Source: Rhodospirillaceae bacterium
Lineage (GTDB): Bacteria > Pseudomonadota > Alphaproteobacteria > UBA6615
Reading direction: 5' to 3'
DNA length: 64,000 bases
Assembly: GCA_002713365.1 (NCBI GenBank)
Contig: PASR01000008.1
Span: 272,363-336,362 of the forward strand
A model generated the notes under the pieces. The model did no database searches, was not told the origin of the DNA, and was given only the letters and a program-made list of their open reading frames with translations. The translations under genes were made by a program, and so were the position numbers. Below, piece by piece: positions 26,692 to 36,052 of the stretch (position 1 is the first letter of the stretch; each line of letters begins with the position of its first letter).

Positions 26692-27150
26692 ATGACAAGA
26701 GTTTCTTTACTCAAAAACCCACTCTTACTTGGTTTTGATCAATTCGAACGCACACTTGAACAAATTGCTAAAATTCCAGTTGAGGGGTACCCACCTTACA
26801 ACATTGAACGCATAGGTTCTAATGAACTGCGTATTACCCTTGCCTTAGCGGGTTTTTCACTCCAGGACTTAGAGATTCTCCTTGAAGATAATCAGCTGAG
26901 TATAAAAGGACAAAAAAAAGACGACGATCGAAGTATGTATCTTCATAGAGGCATAGCAAACAGACAGTTTAATCGTAATTTTATAATTGCGGATGGCATG
27001 GAAGTTGTATCAGCAATTTTTGATAATGGACTTTTGCACATAGACTTACTGCAACCAAAACCGGCGCGTAAAATACGAAAAATAAAAATATCTGATGGTC
27101 TAGAAAAAACAAAAAATAAAACGTTACATGTTTTAAAAGATAAAGACTAA
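26692..27150 (+). CDS. Small heat-shock protein, Hsp20/IbpA-like
   Basis: The alpha-crystallin domain covers about residues 35-130, with NELRITLALAGFSLQDLEI, QLSIKGQKK, YLHRGIANRQFNRNFI and GLLHIDLLQPKP. The pattern YLHRGIA-RQF is typical of class A alphaproteobacterial small heat-shock proteins of the IbpA type. The protein is an ATP-independent holdase that keeps unfolding proteins soluble in the cytoplasm. An AAAGGAG ribosome-binding site precedes the ATG. A DUF1150 gene follows after 25 bases, the usual alphaproteobacterial pairing. A candidate RpoH promoter lies upstream. Confidence 0.93.
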   Translation: MTRVSLLKNPLLLGFDQFERTLEQIAKIPVEGYPPYNIERIGSNELRITLALAGFSLQDLEILLEDNQLSIKGQKKDDDRSMYLHRGIANRQFNRNFIIADGMEVVSAIFDNGLLHIDLLQPKPARKIRKIKISDGLEKTKNKTLHVLKDKD

Positions 27151-27175
27151 TTTCATTTTATGAGAGGTTAAAATC

Positions 27176-27397
27176 TTGGTAAAAGTACTAGAGTTTAATT
27201 GGGAAGAACTACCCCCTGAGGAATTTGCTGAACTAGGCTTAGAGGAACTTGCGTATGTCAAAGCTAAGCCAGTAAAGGGAAATAAAATGTATGCAATTCA
27301 TACAGCTGACGGAAATGAGGTGGCTGTTGTTAACGGCAGGGAACTAGCTTTTGCTACAATCTTTCAGAATGAACTAGAACCGGTGAGCGTTCACTAA
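27176..27397 (+). CDS. DUF1150-family protein
   Basis: This 73-residue acidic protein carries the DUF1150 signature: ELAYVKAKPV in the first half, YAIHTADGNEVAVVNGRELAFA in the middle and a PVSVH terminus. The family is found in alphaproteobacteria, usually directly after hsp20 as here, and has no established biochemical role. The start is TTG at 27176, preceded by a GAGAGG ribosome-binding site. The stop is 3 bases from the stop of the convergent ptsN gene, so the two transcripts probably overlap. Confidence 0.85.
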   Translation: MVKVLEFNWEELPPEEFAELGLEELAYVKAKPVKGNKMYAIHTADGNEVAVVNGRELAFATIFQNELEPVSVH

Positions 27398-27400
27398 TTT

Positions 27401-27880
27401 CTAGCTCGCTGCTCTAAGATTAGAGCGGGTTTGAGGTGAACGTGATAGTAAGGCATATAGTGCATCAGCATTATTTGCACCACGTAACTTTTCACAAAGT
27501 ACATTTGAACGCATTAAACGAGAGATAAGCGCAAGTGCCTTTAAGTGTTCCGCTCCAGAGCCTTTAGGCGCCAATAATAAAAATATTAAATCTACAGGAC
27601 TATCATCTATACTATCAAAATCGATCGCCTTTTCAAGACGGGCAAAATATCCTTGGATTTTTTTTAAACCCAACAAATGGCCATGTGGAATGGCTCGTCC
27701 ATCTCCAACACCTGTTGTGCCAAGACGTTCTCGCTGTGATAAAATTTCAAATATATCTCTTTCATCCTGACCAGTATTATTAGCCGCATGCTTTGATAGT
27801 ATTTGAAGCGCTTGTTTTTTGCTTGTAACACGAAGGTCAGTGATGACATTCTCAACAGTAAGCAAATCGGATATTTCCAT
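27401..27880 (-). CDS. ptsN: PTS EIIA-Ntr regulatory protein
   Basis: The protein is a 159-residue EIIA-fructose/Ntr domain. The phosphorylatable His is residue 66 in GDGRAIPHGHL, and SQRERLGTTGVGDG upstream plus LIFLLLAPKGSGAEHLKAL are the family landmarks. EIIA-Ntr receives phosphate from NPr in the nitrogen PTS and regulates potassium transport and other targets by protein contact. It lies downstream of rpoN on the same strand after a gap of 260 bases. The hpf (hibernation factor) gene normally found between rpoN and ptsN in alphaproteobacteria is absent. Confidence 0.92.
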   Translation of the reverse strand: MEISDLLTVENVITDLRVTSKKQALQILSKHAANNTGQDERDIFEILSQRERLGTTGVGDGRAIPHGHLLGLKKIQGYFARLEKAIDFDSIDDSPVDLIFLLLAPKGSGAEHLKALALISRLMRSNVLCEKLRGANNADALYALLSRSPQTRSNLRAAS

Positions 27881-28140
27881 TCAAAACTTCTCTTTGATTT
27901 TATGCCCGCTTAAACGCTAGGTATCATTGTAATCCCTATCTAAGCCTAATGGTCAAGGCCACATGTAGAAATCATCTAAATGCATACTTAAGTAATAAAT
28001 TCCCAATGATTGTCAGGCCTAAGCATTACAACTATTCATAGGCGGCCGGAACATAATAATGGTCCGCATTCCTGTCAATAGCATAAAAAATCAGGTATTT
28101 AATAAAAATTATAATAAGACTAGAAAATTATATATATTTT

Positions 28141-29610
28141 TCATATCTCCGCCTGGGCGAGCTTTTTTCTACGGCGTTGCGTTGAAGAAGCTATATTCAA
28201 GCTTGCACGATATTTGGCTACAGTTCTTCTGGCAATATTAATACCTTCAAGTCTCAATATTTCAACAATGCGGTCATCAGAAAGAATAGTAGAAACAGTT
28301 TCAGTATCAATTAACTCTTTGATTTGAGTGCGTACCGATTCAGAAGAATGAACCTTTTTTGGGTCTACTGAACTAACAGAATTAGTAAAAAAATATTTTA
28401 GTTCAAAAACACCTCGGGGGGTCATCACATATTTATTCGAGGTAACTCTACTAACCGTACTTTCATGCACCTTTATCGATCTTGCAATATCATTTAAAAC
28501 TAACGGCTTTAAATGACTAACCCCAAAACGAAAAAATTCATCTTGGTTTTTTACTACTTCAGTCATAACTTTTACTATTGTTTTCGAGCGTTGGTCTAAA
28601 GATTTAACTAACCAGTTCGCTGATTGTAAATTTTCACGCATAAAGCGCTTGTCTTTATTTGATAAGTTATTTTTTGATAGCTCATCATAGTATATTTTAT
28701 CAACAACCACTGTAGGTAAACATTCATTATTCAGTTCTATAAACCAACCACCTTTCTTATTAGGGTAAACAATGATATCCGGTATTGCACACTCGGTAAT
28801 TTCCTGCTGAAAAACAAGCCCAGGCTTTGGGTTTAACAACTTTAACTCAGCGATAATGTCTATGATGTCATTTCTATCTACCATACAAACCGACTGTAAT
28901 GCAGAAATGTCATAACGTAGCATCAAATCTAAGTTTTTGAGAAACACCTGCATTACAGGATCCAACCGGTCACGGTCAGCTAATTGCAATGAAAAGCAAT
29001 CTGCTAGGTCTCGAGCAAAAACACCAACAGGATCAAATTCACGACATTTTTCTAGAACTATAAGAATTTCACTTTTATTAAATCCGGTGTGCTCAGAAAT
29101 ATCATCTACCGTTGAAGATAAGTAACCACCATCATCAAGCGAATCAATCAAAGCACGTCCAATCATAAGTTTTGATTTATCCGTAAAAGCAACGTTAAGT
29201 TGTGTATATAAGTGGTCGCGCAAACTATTTAATTGCTTCAATTCTGATGGTCTTGCATCACCCTGTAAATCTAAATTTGGGCCATTTGCATACCAATTAT
29301 CAAAAGACTGATCGCTAGAAAAAACCTTAAGTTCATTATTTTCTTCATTAATAATATTTTTACTATTATCAACTGAATAAGAATTAAAATCAGTATTTTC
29401 TATATCGATTTTATCTTCAATGACCGATAATTGGTTACCTTCAAAAACTTTATCTTCTATTTTTAGTAAAGGATTCTTCTCCATCTCTGTTTCTATATAT
29501 GCAGCAACTTCTAGATTAGATAATTGAAGCAGCTTAATAGCCTGCTGTAATTGAGGCGTAATACGGAGTGATTGCGATTGTTTTAGGGTTAAGTTTTGAG
29601 TGGACTTCAT
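28141..29610 (-). CDS. rpoN: RNA polymerase sigma-54 factor
   Basis: All three parts of sigma-54 are visible in 489 residues. The Gln/Leu-rich region I is LTLKQSQSLRITPQLQQAIK (residues 7-26). The acidic region II lies around 55-90. The core and DNA-binding part include ESTVSRVTSNKYVMTPRG (helix-turn-helix) and the RpoN box ARRTVAKYRASL close to the C-terminus. It directs RNA polymerase to -24/-12 promoters under activator control. It follows lptB by 11 bases, so it is part of the kdsD-lptC-lptA-lptB-rpoN transcript. No sigma-54-dependent activator is encoded in the window. Confidence 0.97.
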   Translation of the reverse strand: MKSTQNLTLKQSQSLRITPQLQQAIKLLQLSNLEVAAYIETEMEKNPLLKIEDKVFEGNQLSVIEDKIDIENTDFNSYSVDNSKNIINEENNELKVFSSDQSFDNWYANGPNLDLQGDARPSELKQLNSLRDHLYTQLNVAFTDKSKLMIGRALIDSLDDGGYLSSTVDDISEHTGFNKSEILIVLEKCREFDPVGVFARDLADCFSLQLADRDRLDPVMQVFLKNLDLMLRYDISALQSVCMVDRNDIIDIIAELKLLNPKPGLVFQQEITECAIPDIIVYPNKKGGWFIELNNECLPTVVVDKIYYDELSKNNLSNKDKRFMRENLQSANWLVKSLDQRSKTIVKVMTEVVKNQDEFFRFGVSHLKPLVLNDIARSIKVHESTVSRVTSNKYVMTPRGVFELKYFFTNSVSSVDPKKVHSSESVRTQIKELIDTETVSTILSDDRIVEILRLEGINIARRTVAKYRASLNIASSTQRRRKKLAQAEI

Positions 29611-29621
29611 AGTTATAAGAT

Positions 29622-30407
29622 CTAAAGTGTAAATTTTTCGCCCAAGTACACTCTTCTAACATCATTGTGTTCTACTATTTCAGAGGGGTTTCCTCCCATA
29701 AGCACGGCACCATCATGTAAAATATATGCACGGTCAACAATATCTAATGTTTCTCTAACATTATGATCAGTTATCAAAACACCTATACCTCTATGTTTTA
29801 GATGACCAACTAAATCACGGATTTCAGAGACTGCTATAGGATCAATTCCTGCTAAAGGTTCGTCAAGCAGTATAAAATGTGGTCGGCAGGCAATAGCGCG
29901 TGCAATTTCAACACGACGACGTTCTCCGCCAGAAAGAGCTAAAGATGGGGTGCGGCGTAAATGGCTTATTGTGAATTCAGCCATTAAATCTTCTATTAAA
30001 GCCTCACGACGATCTATATCAGTTTCTATTACCTCAATGACAGCGCGAATATTTTGTTCAACTGTTAGGCCTCTAAAAATTGATGCCTCTTGAGGTAAAT
30101 AACCAATACCTAACCTCGCCCTACGGTACATCGGTAGATCAGTTATGTCATGGCCATCTAGTGATATCATCCCTGTATCCGGAGAAAGCAAACCAGTGAT
30201 CATATAAAAACAAGTTGTTTTACCTGCACAATTAGGTCCCAACAAACCAACTGCCTCTCCTCGCTTTACTTTTATGCTTACATCCCGAACCACCGGACGT
30301 TTACTAAAACGCTTGCCAATATTAGTAGCAAGTAAACCATCGTTTTCTGCAACCAATCTAGGGGTTTTAGGGTCTAAGACTTCAGGGTGTTTCAATTTAT
30401 CCACCAT
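29622..30407 (-). CDS. lptB: LPS export ABC transporter ATP-binding protein
   Basis: This 261-residue ATPase has the Walker A motif GPNCAGKTT (the usual Gly before Ala is Cys, within the tolerated GxxxxGKT pattern), Q-loop YLPQEASIF, signature LSGGERRRVEIA, Walker B FILLDEPLAGIDP and switch His in LITDHNVRET. LptB powers extraction of lipopolysaccharide from the inner membrane with LptF and LptG, which are not in this window. The N-terminal 20 residues are a short extension before the ABC domain. The gene lies between lptA (18 bases upstream) and rpoN (11 bases downstream). Confidence 0.95.
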   Translation of the reverse strand: MVDKLKHPEVLDPKTPRLVAENDGLLATNIGKRFSKRPVVRDVSIKVKRGEAVGLLGPNCAGKTTCFYMITGLLSPDTGMISLDGHDITDLPMYRRARLGIGYLPQEASIFRGLTVEQNIRAVIEVIETDIDRREALIEDLMAEFTISHLRRTPSLALSGGERRRVEIARAIACRPHFILLDEPLAGIDPIAVSEIRDLVGHLKHRGIGVLITDHNVRETLDIVDRAYILHDGAVLMGGNPSEIVEHNDVRRVYLGEKFTL

Positions 30408-30425
30408 AATTAATTCTGATAACCT

Positions 30426-31277
30426 TTACTTTTTTGTTTTTAGAGCCGAGGGCATTATTATACCTCTTACTCTTTTATTAGGGTTTTTAGAACCAGGTTT
30501 ACTAGTAAGTAAACGGCTTCGTCCCGTGTTCAGATTAACCTCAGCACGGTCGCCGTTAAGTTGAGTTTTTCCCCTTGTAATTTTAACTTCTCCACTAACT
30601 TCGGCCAATCCATCATTAATTCTATAATCACCGCGGTCCGCTGTCACAATCTCAGATTCTGTGGAAAGATGCACGTTTCCATCAGCTTCTATACGCTCTA
30701 TTTTAGATGAATTTCTTTTTTTGTTTTCAGCCCCAAAATATGCACGCAGAATATCAGCGCGCACCCTCCTCTCTCCTCTAACGGCCATTGCTTTACCACG
30801 TGCAATAGCAAGTTGTTTTCCCTCATAATATTCTAAACTGTCATGGGCAATGATTTTGTCTTCTGGTGTAATCAAACTCACCGGACCACCCGTCATAATT
30901 AAAACTCCTGCTATAAGATCGTATATGGCTTTTTCAGAAGTTGCTAGTTCGGTCTTTGAGCTAATTTTAACGCTACCGCTAGCATAAATTTTATAAATCT
31001 CGTCGGTTCCAGTTTTATTTGGTCGGTAATGTGCCATTAGCTCATCTGCTCTAACAGTCACGTCTCCCTGGCTGGCATGTGCATCGCCGCGAGCTATATA
31101 AACTTTCTCGTTACGCTGCCACTCAATTCCTTCGTTCGCTTCAATATTAATTGGCTTATTATTAGCTTGACCAAATCCTAAGGATTGAGCTCCTCCAATA
31201 GAGGGCATAAAGATTATAAACACAGAAAATAACAGGGATATAAAAGACGAAAAACCAAAATATTCAATCTTATTCAT
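30426..31277 (-). CDS. lptA: LptA-family periplasmic LPS transport protein
   Basis: A signal peptide covers about the first 30 residues (hydrophobic stretch FISLLFSVFIIFMPSIGGA). The OstA/LptA beta-jellyroll follows with PINIEANEGIEWQRNEKVYIARGDA and a repeat-like second segment near residue 130 (KIIAHDSLEYYEGKQLAIA). LptA bridges LptC and LptD across the periplasm. At 283 residues it is longer than E. coli LptA (about 185), in keeping with long alphaproteobacterial forms. The gene overlaps the end of lptC by 4 bases (ATGA). Confidence 0.87.
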   Translation of the reverse strand: MNKIEYFGFSSFISLLFSVFIIFMPSIGGAQSLGFGQANNKPINIEANEGIEWQRNEKVYIARGDAHASQGDVTVRADELMAHYRPNKTGTDEIYKIYASGSVKISSKTELATSEKAIYDLIAGVLIMTGGPVSLITPEDKIIAHDSLEYYEGKQLAIARGKAMAVRGERRVRADILRAYFGAENKKRNSSKIERIEADGNVHLSTESEIVTADRGDYRINDGLAEVSGEVKITRGKTQLNGDRAEVNLNTGRSRLLTSKPGSKNPNKRVRGIIMPSALKTKK

Positions 31278-31963
31278 TCCGAACTTCCAACTCCACTGTA
31301 AACAAGCATCCGGGTTTTACCGGTAAACATTATACGATCTCCACCTTCAAATATACGGAATCCTTCAGACTCTAATGTTCCTAGTGGGCCTTGGCCTTCT
31401 ACTTTCTCATCACCAGATGCCAAATTTAAATCAAAATCAAATAGAGCTTTGGGCGTTCTTAATTCATGACCAGCATTATGGAATACATTAACATTACCAA
31501 TTAAATATAGATACTTTTTATCATCTTCATACTCCCCATCTTTAGCGCTAAGAGCGACCAACGAACCATCTTCAAGTACAATATCCGCCTTTGGTTTAAC
31601 AAGTTGATAAAATTCCCTATCTTTATTCTTTTTAAGAGAGCTAGAATCAGCGGTTATTTGAAATGGACGTAATTGTGAATCAACACTTAATAATCGTGCA
31701 TTTATGACCTGAGGACGTGATGTACCAATCGGGCCGACCTCTTCATTTGCTCGAAATCGGTCATTATCATTATCAAATTCCGGCCAAGCAACTACTACGA
31801 CTAGTAAAGCCATTGCCAAACCAGGCAATATGTATTTCATAGCTGCAACAAACCTCGAACGAGCAAAGCCGCCACGCTGAACACGTAATCCAACATCTAC
31901 AAATTTTTTAGTTAAAGGTTGCTGTCCCACTTCGGATGTTTCTTTAGGAGGAAGGTCATTCAT
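31274..31963 (-). CDS. lptC: LPS export system periplasmic protein LptC
   Basis: The 229-residue protein has one N-terminal membrane anchor (about 45-62, YILPGLAMALLVVVVAWP) and a periplasmic jellyroll domain with FQITADSSSLKK, DIVLEDGSLVALSAKDGEYE and FTGKTRMLV near the end. This matches the LptC/YrbK family. It links the LptBFG transporter to LptA. It starts 5 bases after kdsD and overlaps lptA, a standard alphaproteobacterial arrangement. Confidence 0.88.
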   Translation of the reverse strand: MNDLPPKETSEVGQQPLTKKFVDVGLRVQRGGFARSRFVAAMKYILPGLAMALLVVVVAWPEFDNDNDRFRANEEVGPIGTSRPQVINARLLSVDSQLRPFQITADSSSLKKNKDREFYQLVKPKADIVLEDGSLVALSAKDGEYEDDKKYLYLIGNVNVFHNAGHELRTPKALFDFDLNLASGDEKVEGQGPLGTLESEGFRIFEGGDRIMFTGKTRMLVYSGVGSSE

Positions 31964-31968
31964 TATAT

Positions 31969-32970
31969 CTAGGCTATACCCGCCCGCAAACAGTCATGTA
32001 GATGTATTATGCCAATAGGCTTATCAGCATCGACAACAAACATTACTGTTATCGCGTTTTCGTTCATAACGCCAAGAGCCTCGGACGCCAGGGATTCAGT
32101 TCGTATTGTTTTGGGGAATTTAGTCATCACCTCAGCGGCAGTAGTGCTTCTAAAATCTCTTGACATATGGCGGCGTAAATCCCCATCAGTCACTATACCA
32201 ATGAGTATACCGTTTGAATCCACAACTCCAGCGCAGCCAAACATTTTGTTTGTCATCGTTAATATAACATCATTCATAAGTGCATTAGGATTGGTTAACG
32301 GTAGTTCTTCACCTGCATGCATGAGATCATTTACCTTAAGTAAAGCCTGCCCAAGTTTACCACCTGGATGCAAAACCTGGAAATTATCAATAGAGAAATT
32401 TCTACGCTCCAACAAAGCCACTGCTAGCGCATCCCCCATAGCCAACATAGACGTTGTTGATGTAGTGGGTGCAAGCCCCATAGGACAGGCTTCAGAAATA
32501 CCCGGCAAACCTAATGTAAAGTCACTATAATTTGCTAAAGTACTTGTTGTCCTCCCAGTAATTGCAATCAAGGGAATTCCATAGCGCCTACAATAATCTA
32601 TTAGATCGATAAGTTCTGGTGTTTCTCCAGAGTTAGATAGAGCAACTACTCCATCTTCTCGAGTAATCATGCCCATATCACCGTGACTGGCTTCGGCCGG
32701 GTGAACAAAGTGTGACGGTGTTCCCGTACTGGCCAAAGTTGCAGATATTTTTCTTGCAATATGGCCACTTTTACCCATGCCAGTAACCACCACTCTGCCT
32801 TTAACTAACAGGAGAGTTTTTACCGCATTAGAAAAACTTTCATCAAGCGCACTAGACATGCTAATTAAGGCTTCAGCCTCCAATTTTAGTACTCGATGCG
32901 CTACAGTAAGGTCGTTAAGATCTTCTATAGAATCATTACTAGTGGTTTTTGTTTTTTTCGCTTTTGTCAT
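31969..32970 (-). CDS. kdsD: Arabinose-5-phosphate isomerase (KpsF/GutQ family)
   Basis: An N-terminal SIS sugar-isomerase domain (about residues 40-180; VVTGMGKSGHIARKISATLA, then HPAEASHGDMGMI) is followed by two CBS domains (about 210-265 and 275-330; IVTDGDLRRHMS, AITVMFVVDADKP). The enzyme converts ribulose 5-phosphate to arabinose 5-phosphate, the first step to Kdo in lipopolysaccharide. The 333-residue length fits. Its position at the head of the lpt genes ties Kdo supply to LPS export. Confidence 0.94.
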   Translation of the reverse strand: MTKAKKTKTTSNDSIEDLNDLTVAHRVLKLEAEALISMSSALDESFSNAVKTLLLVKGRVVVTGMGKSGHIARKISATLASTGTPSHFVHPAEASHGDMGMITREDGVVALSNSGETPELIDLIDYCRRYGIPLIAITGRTTSTLANYSDFTLGLPGISEACPMGLAPTTSTTSMLAMGDALAVALLERRNFSIDNFQVLHPGGKLGQALLKVNDLMHAGEELPLTNPNALMNDVILTMTNKMFGCAGVVDSNGILIGIVTDGDLRRHMSRDFRSTTAAEVMTKFPKTIRTESLASEALGVMNENAITVMFVVDADKPIGIIHLHDCLRAGIA

Positions 32971-33125
32971 GCAAATATTGTTGTGCTTCTTAAGTTTGAG
33001 AGAATGCCTATAATTCTAAAAATACTCTATTAAGGATTACAACTCTTCCGCTAAATAAAGAATTCTAGTATGTGATCGAATAATTAAAAGGTCAACGCAG
33101 CACTTCTGCAGTAGCAGGAAGAGTT

Positions 33126-33749
33126 TTAGCTATGAGAAAATATATCAACATCATTCCAACCTGCTAAATCGAGTTCCGCACGATAAGGTAAAAACTCAAA
33201 ACAGCTATTTGCTATCTCAGATCGTCTTTGGCGCTTGAGCATAGCATCCAATCGGTCTTTGAGGTCATGAAGATATAAAACATCGCAAGCGGCATATTCT
33301 AACTGTTCATTACTTAAGTTTTCAGCCCCCCAATCAGAAGTTTGTTGTTGCTTAGAAATATCAACTCCAAGTAAATCGCGACATAAGTCTTTTAATCCAT
33401 GACGATCCGTAAATGTTCGAACCAACTTAGAGGCTATTTTAGTGCAGTATGCTGGAGTAGCAAGAACCCCAAGATCTCGACGTAAAACTGCCAAATCAAA
33501 TCGTCCGTAATGAAATAATTTCAGGCGCGAAGAATCACTAAGAATAGACTTTAAATTAGGAGCTTCATAAATGCCTTCCACCCCACTCGAACATTGAACT
33601 AAATGTACAATCCCATCGCCGCTACACAGTTGCACTAGACATAGACGGTCACGAAACAAATTTAAGCCCAACGTCTCAGTATCTACGGCAATGATTGATC
33701 CAAGTTCTAGGTCATCAGGTAAGTCGTTTTGATAAATTTTTATATCCAC
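33126..33749 (-). CDS. rnd: Ribonuclease D-like 3'-5' exonuclease (short form)
   Basis: The DEDDy exonuclease domain is complete: Exo I AVDTETLGLN (Asp23, Glu25), Exo II around HYGRFDLAVL, and Exo III YAACDVLYLHDL with the Tyr and Asp of the DEDDy class. At 207 residues it lacks the C-terminal HRDC domains of E. coli RNase D, which is normal for alphaproteobacterial members. It likely trims tRNA or other stable RNA 3' ends. It is upstream of kdsD, 155 bases away on the same strand, a common alphaproteobacterial context. Confidence 0.9.
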   Translation of the reverse strand: MDIKIYQNDLPDDLELGSIIAVDTETLGLNLFRDRLCLVQLCSGDGIVHLVQCSSGVEGIYEAPNLKSILSDSSRLKLFHYGRFDLAVLRRDLGVLATPAYCTKIASKLVRTFTDRHGLKDLCRDLLGVDISKQQQTSDWGAENLSNEQLEYAACDVLYLHDLKDRLDAMLKRQRRSEIANSCFEFLPYRAELDLAGWNDVDIFSHS

Positions 33750-33961
33750 GGATTAATCTCTGTTATTTAATAAACTAAAAGCTCTGTCCACATCTAAGTA
33801 CGTTTGCTACTCCGCTACCATAAACCTTGTCAATCATCTATCCTTATTCAAATAAGATTACTTGGCACTTGAGCTAAGGAAGCGTTATACACAGATAAGT
33901 ACTCAAAAACTAATAATAGTTGATAATAAAACATTAGTGCAGAATTAGGAGGCCAAAGATA

Positions 33962-34912
33962 GTGCAACAAAAACGAGTGACAATCTTCGGCGGATCAGGG
34001 TTTATAGGACGCTATGTTGTTGAACTCCTGGCAGACCAGGGCGCAATAATTACCGTCGCAGTTAGAGATATAGAAAAAGCAAAATTTTTGAAACCATTAG
34101 GGCAAGTTGGCCAGATAACCCCAATAAAAATAAATGCTAGAAATAAAGCAGATATGGAGAAAGCAGTTAAAAATGCGGATATTGTAATTAATCTTATTGG
34201 TATCTTGTATAATCAGGGTCAACAAACGTTTAAAAATATGCACTCTAATGTTCCAGAAACACTAGCACGTTTATCTACAGAGGCCGGTGTAGATAATCTA
34301 TTGCAAGTATCAGCAATAGGGGCGAACAAATCTGCTCTATCAGAATATTTGCGTACTAAGGGAGAGGGAGAAAAAGTAATACGCGAGCATTTTCCAAAAG
34401 CTATTATTATTAGACCCTCAGTTATATTTGGCCCAGAAGATAAATTCTTTAATTTATTTGGTTCACTATCTCGCCTATTACCAATTCTACCCCTTTATGG
34501 TTATGGAAAAACCTTGTTTCAGCCCGTCTACGTAAAAGATGTAGCGTCAGCAATTGTAAGTGCCCTATCAAATACCTCGGCTATTGGTAAAACCTATGAG
34601 ATAGGAGGACCGCATATATATAGCTATACTGATCTGATGAAAATTATTCTCAACAATACACGTCGGAGGTGTCTTTTATTACCTGTTCCATTCCAGTTTG
34701 GCGAAATGCAAGGCAGAATAATGGGTTTATTTCCTAAACCACTTTTAACTTATGATCAGATACTATCCCTTAAATCCGACAATGTTGTAGGCTTGGGTGC
34801 TTTTAATCTATCCAATCTCGGAATAGAACCGACTGCTGTTGAAACAATTGTCCCAACTTACCTTAGCAGATACAAGAAAGGAGGTCGTCTAGGAAGAACA
34901 TCGATAGATTAA
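33962..34912 (+). CDS. NDUFA9-like atypical SDR (complex I-associated family)
   Basis: The N-terminal Rossmann motif VTIFGGSGFIGRYVVELLADQG and the segments INLIGILYNQGQQTF, RPSVIFGPEDKFFN and FQPVYVKDVASAI are those of the complex I NDUFA9-subunit family, an atypical extended SDR that binds NADPH but lacks the usual YxxxK. In bacteria the role is not settled; quinone or NADH-dehydrogenase association is suspected from the mitochondrial homologue. The start is GTG at 33962, supported by a strong AGGAGG site at 33947-33952. It converges on uppP with 5 bases between the stops. Confidence 0.87.
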   Translation: MQQKRVTIFGGSGFIGRYVVELLADQGAIITVAVRDIEKAKFLKPLGQVGQITPIKINARNKADMEKAVKNADIVINLIGILYNQGQQTFKNMHSNVPETLARLSTEAGVDNLLQVSAIGANKSALSEYLRTKGEGEKVIREHFPKAIIIRPSVIFGPEDKFFNLFGSLSRLLPILPLYGYGKTLFQPVYVKDVASAIVSALSNTSAIGKTYEIGGPHIYSYTDLMKIILNNTRRRCLLLPVPFQFGEMQGRIMGLFPKPLLTYDQILSLKSDNVVGLGAFNLSNLGIEPTAVETIVPTYLSRYKKGGRLGRTSID

Positions 34913-34917
34913 TATAA

Positions 34918-35718
34918 TTAGAAACCGTAAGCGTAACTAAGTATTAGGGCCCCAAATATTATCCTATAAATAACAAAAGGACCGAAGCCCGAATACTTTA
35001 ACCACCGCATGAGCATGGAAATTGCCATGGTTGCAGTAACAAATGATAAAATACCGGCTAATAGAGCGCTTCGCCAAACCACAGCATTACCATCACTAAA
35101 AAACTCATATACTACTAATGTTCCAGCTCCTGCAATTGCCGGTATAGATAATAACATTGAAAAGCGTGCAGATTCTATTCGTTCATATCCCAGAATTCTT
35201 GCAGCAGTAATAGTAACACCTGCCCGGCTAGAACCAGGAATCAAGGCAAATATCTGAAAAATACCAATAATAAATGCTTTTTGGTAATTTAAATGTTTAA
35301 GGGTGAGAATGGTCATACAATAGCGGTCAGCCCACCATAAAAGAATGCCAAAAACTATTGATGTCCATCCAATAACCTCAATTAACCGCAAATCACTCTC
35401 GATATAGTCTCGTAGAAAAAAGCCTGCCAAATACACAGGTAATGTCGCAATTATAAGATTAATTCCTAAAAACCCTTCTTCAGTCCTAGTACCCTTCACA
35501 AACTTAGCGGTTCCAGTAGCTATAAGAGATAAGTCATTCCTGAAATAAACCACCACCGCCCCCAGAGTGCCAACATGAACTGCGACATCAAAGCCCAAAG
35601 TGCTTCCATTAATGCCTAGTAACTCCGAGGCAGCACGTAAATGGGCTGATGAACTAACTGGTAAAAACTCAGTTATACCTTGCACTACAGAAAGTAGAAT
35701 TATTTCCAAGAGGTCCAT
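34918..35718 (-). CDS. uppP: Undecaprenyl-diphosphate phosphatase
   Basis: This is a 266-residue polytopic membrane protein of the BacA/UppP family. The two catalytic motifs are visible: GITEFLPVSSSAHL near residue 14 and GSSRAGVTITAARILGYER near residue 160. The enzyme dephosphorylates undecaprenyl diphosphate to recycle the lipid carrier for peptidoglycan and O-antigen synthesis, acting at the periplasmic face. It lies between an NDUFA9-like gene and, further on, a FzlA-like gene, a neighbourhood seen in many alphaproteobacteria. Confidence 0.95.
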   Translation of the reverse strand: MDLLEIILLSVVQGITEFLPVSSSAHLRAASELLGINGSTLGFDVAVHVGTLGAVVVYFRNDLSLIATGTAKFVKGTRTEEGFLGINLIIATLPVYLAGFFLRDYIESDLRLIEVIGWTSIVFGILLWWADRYCMTILTLKHLNYQKAFIIGIFQIFALIPGSSRAGVTITAARILGYERIESARFSMLLSIPAIAGAGTLVVYEFFSDGNAVVWRSALLAGILSFVTATMAISMLMRWLKYSGFGPFVIYRIIFGALILSYAYGF

Positions 35719-36052
35719 TTTAGGTTATCCTCTATATGTTTAGACTATTCAATATAATGAAGTAATAAGTACAATGTGTTAAATGCTAAATAAAGACTTT
35801 GGTGTTATAATATCAAAAAAAGCTTTTTAATATCACCGCGCAAACTAATATATTTTATGCTACTTTTTATTTATCCGTTATAGAAATGGTGTTTTAAATT
35901 CAAGGTTTAAAGATAATATAGAAAAAACAGGAATAAATTCGAATAACATACAGGTTATATATGAATAATGTTATAGCATCCTAATTAATTTTATTGTTCT
36001 GAACTATTATAATTACACAAGATTATTTCTGAATAACAAACTGGAAAATTTT
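35719..36052. other. 334-base divergent intergenic region with an imperfect hairpin
   Basis: No gene is visible. The stretch 35801-35836 can fold as an imperfect stem (GGTG with CACC outside, ATAT and A/T runs inside, plus a 5-base bulge). The rest is AT-rich and must contain promoters for uppP and for the alpha/beta hydrolase at 36053. The site before the hydrolase ATG is AACTGGAAAATTTT, a weak ribosome-binding site. Confidence 0.25.

Noticed and set aside
28059-28241. 60-residue frame in the rpoN-ptsN gap, considered as a degenerate hpf
   Set aside because: It is on the opposite strand, extends into rpoN, and has no HPF-like beta-alpha-beta pattern.
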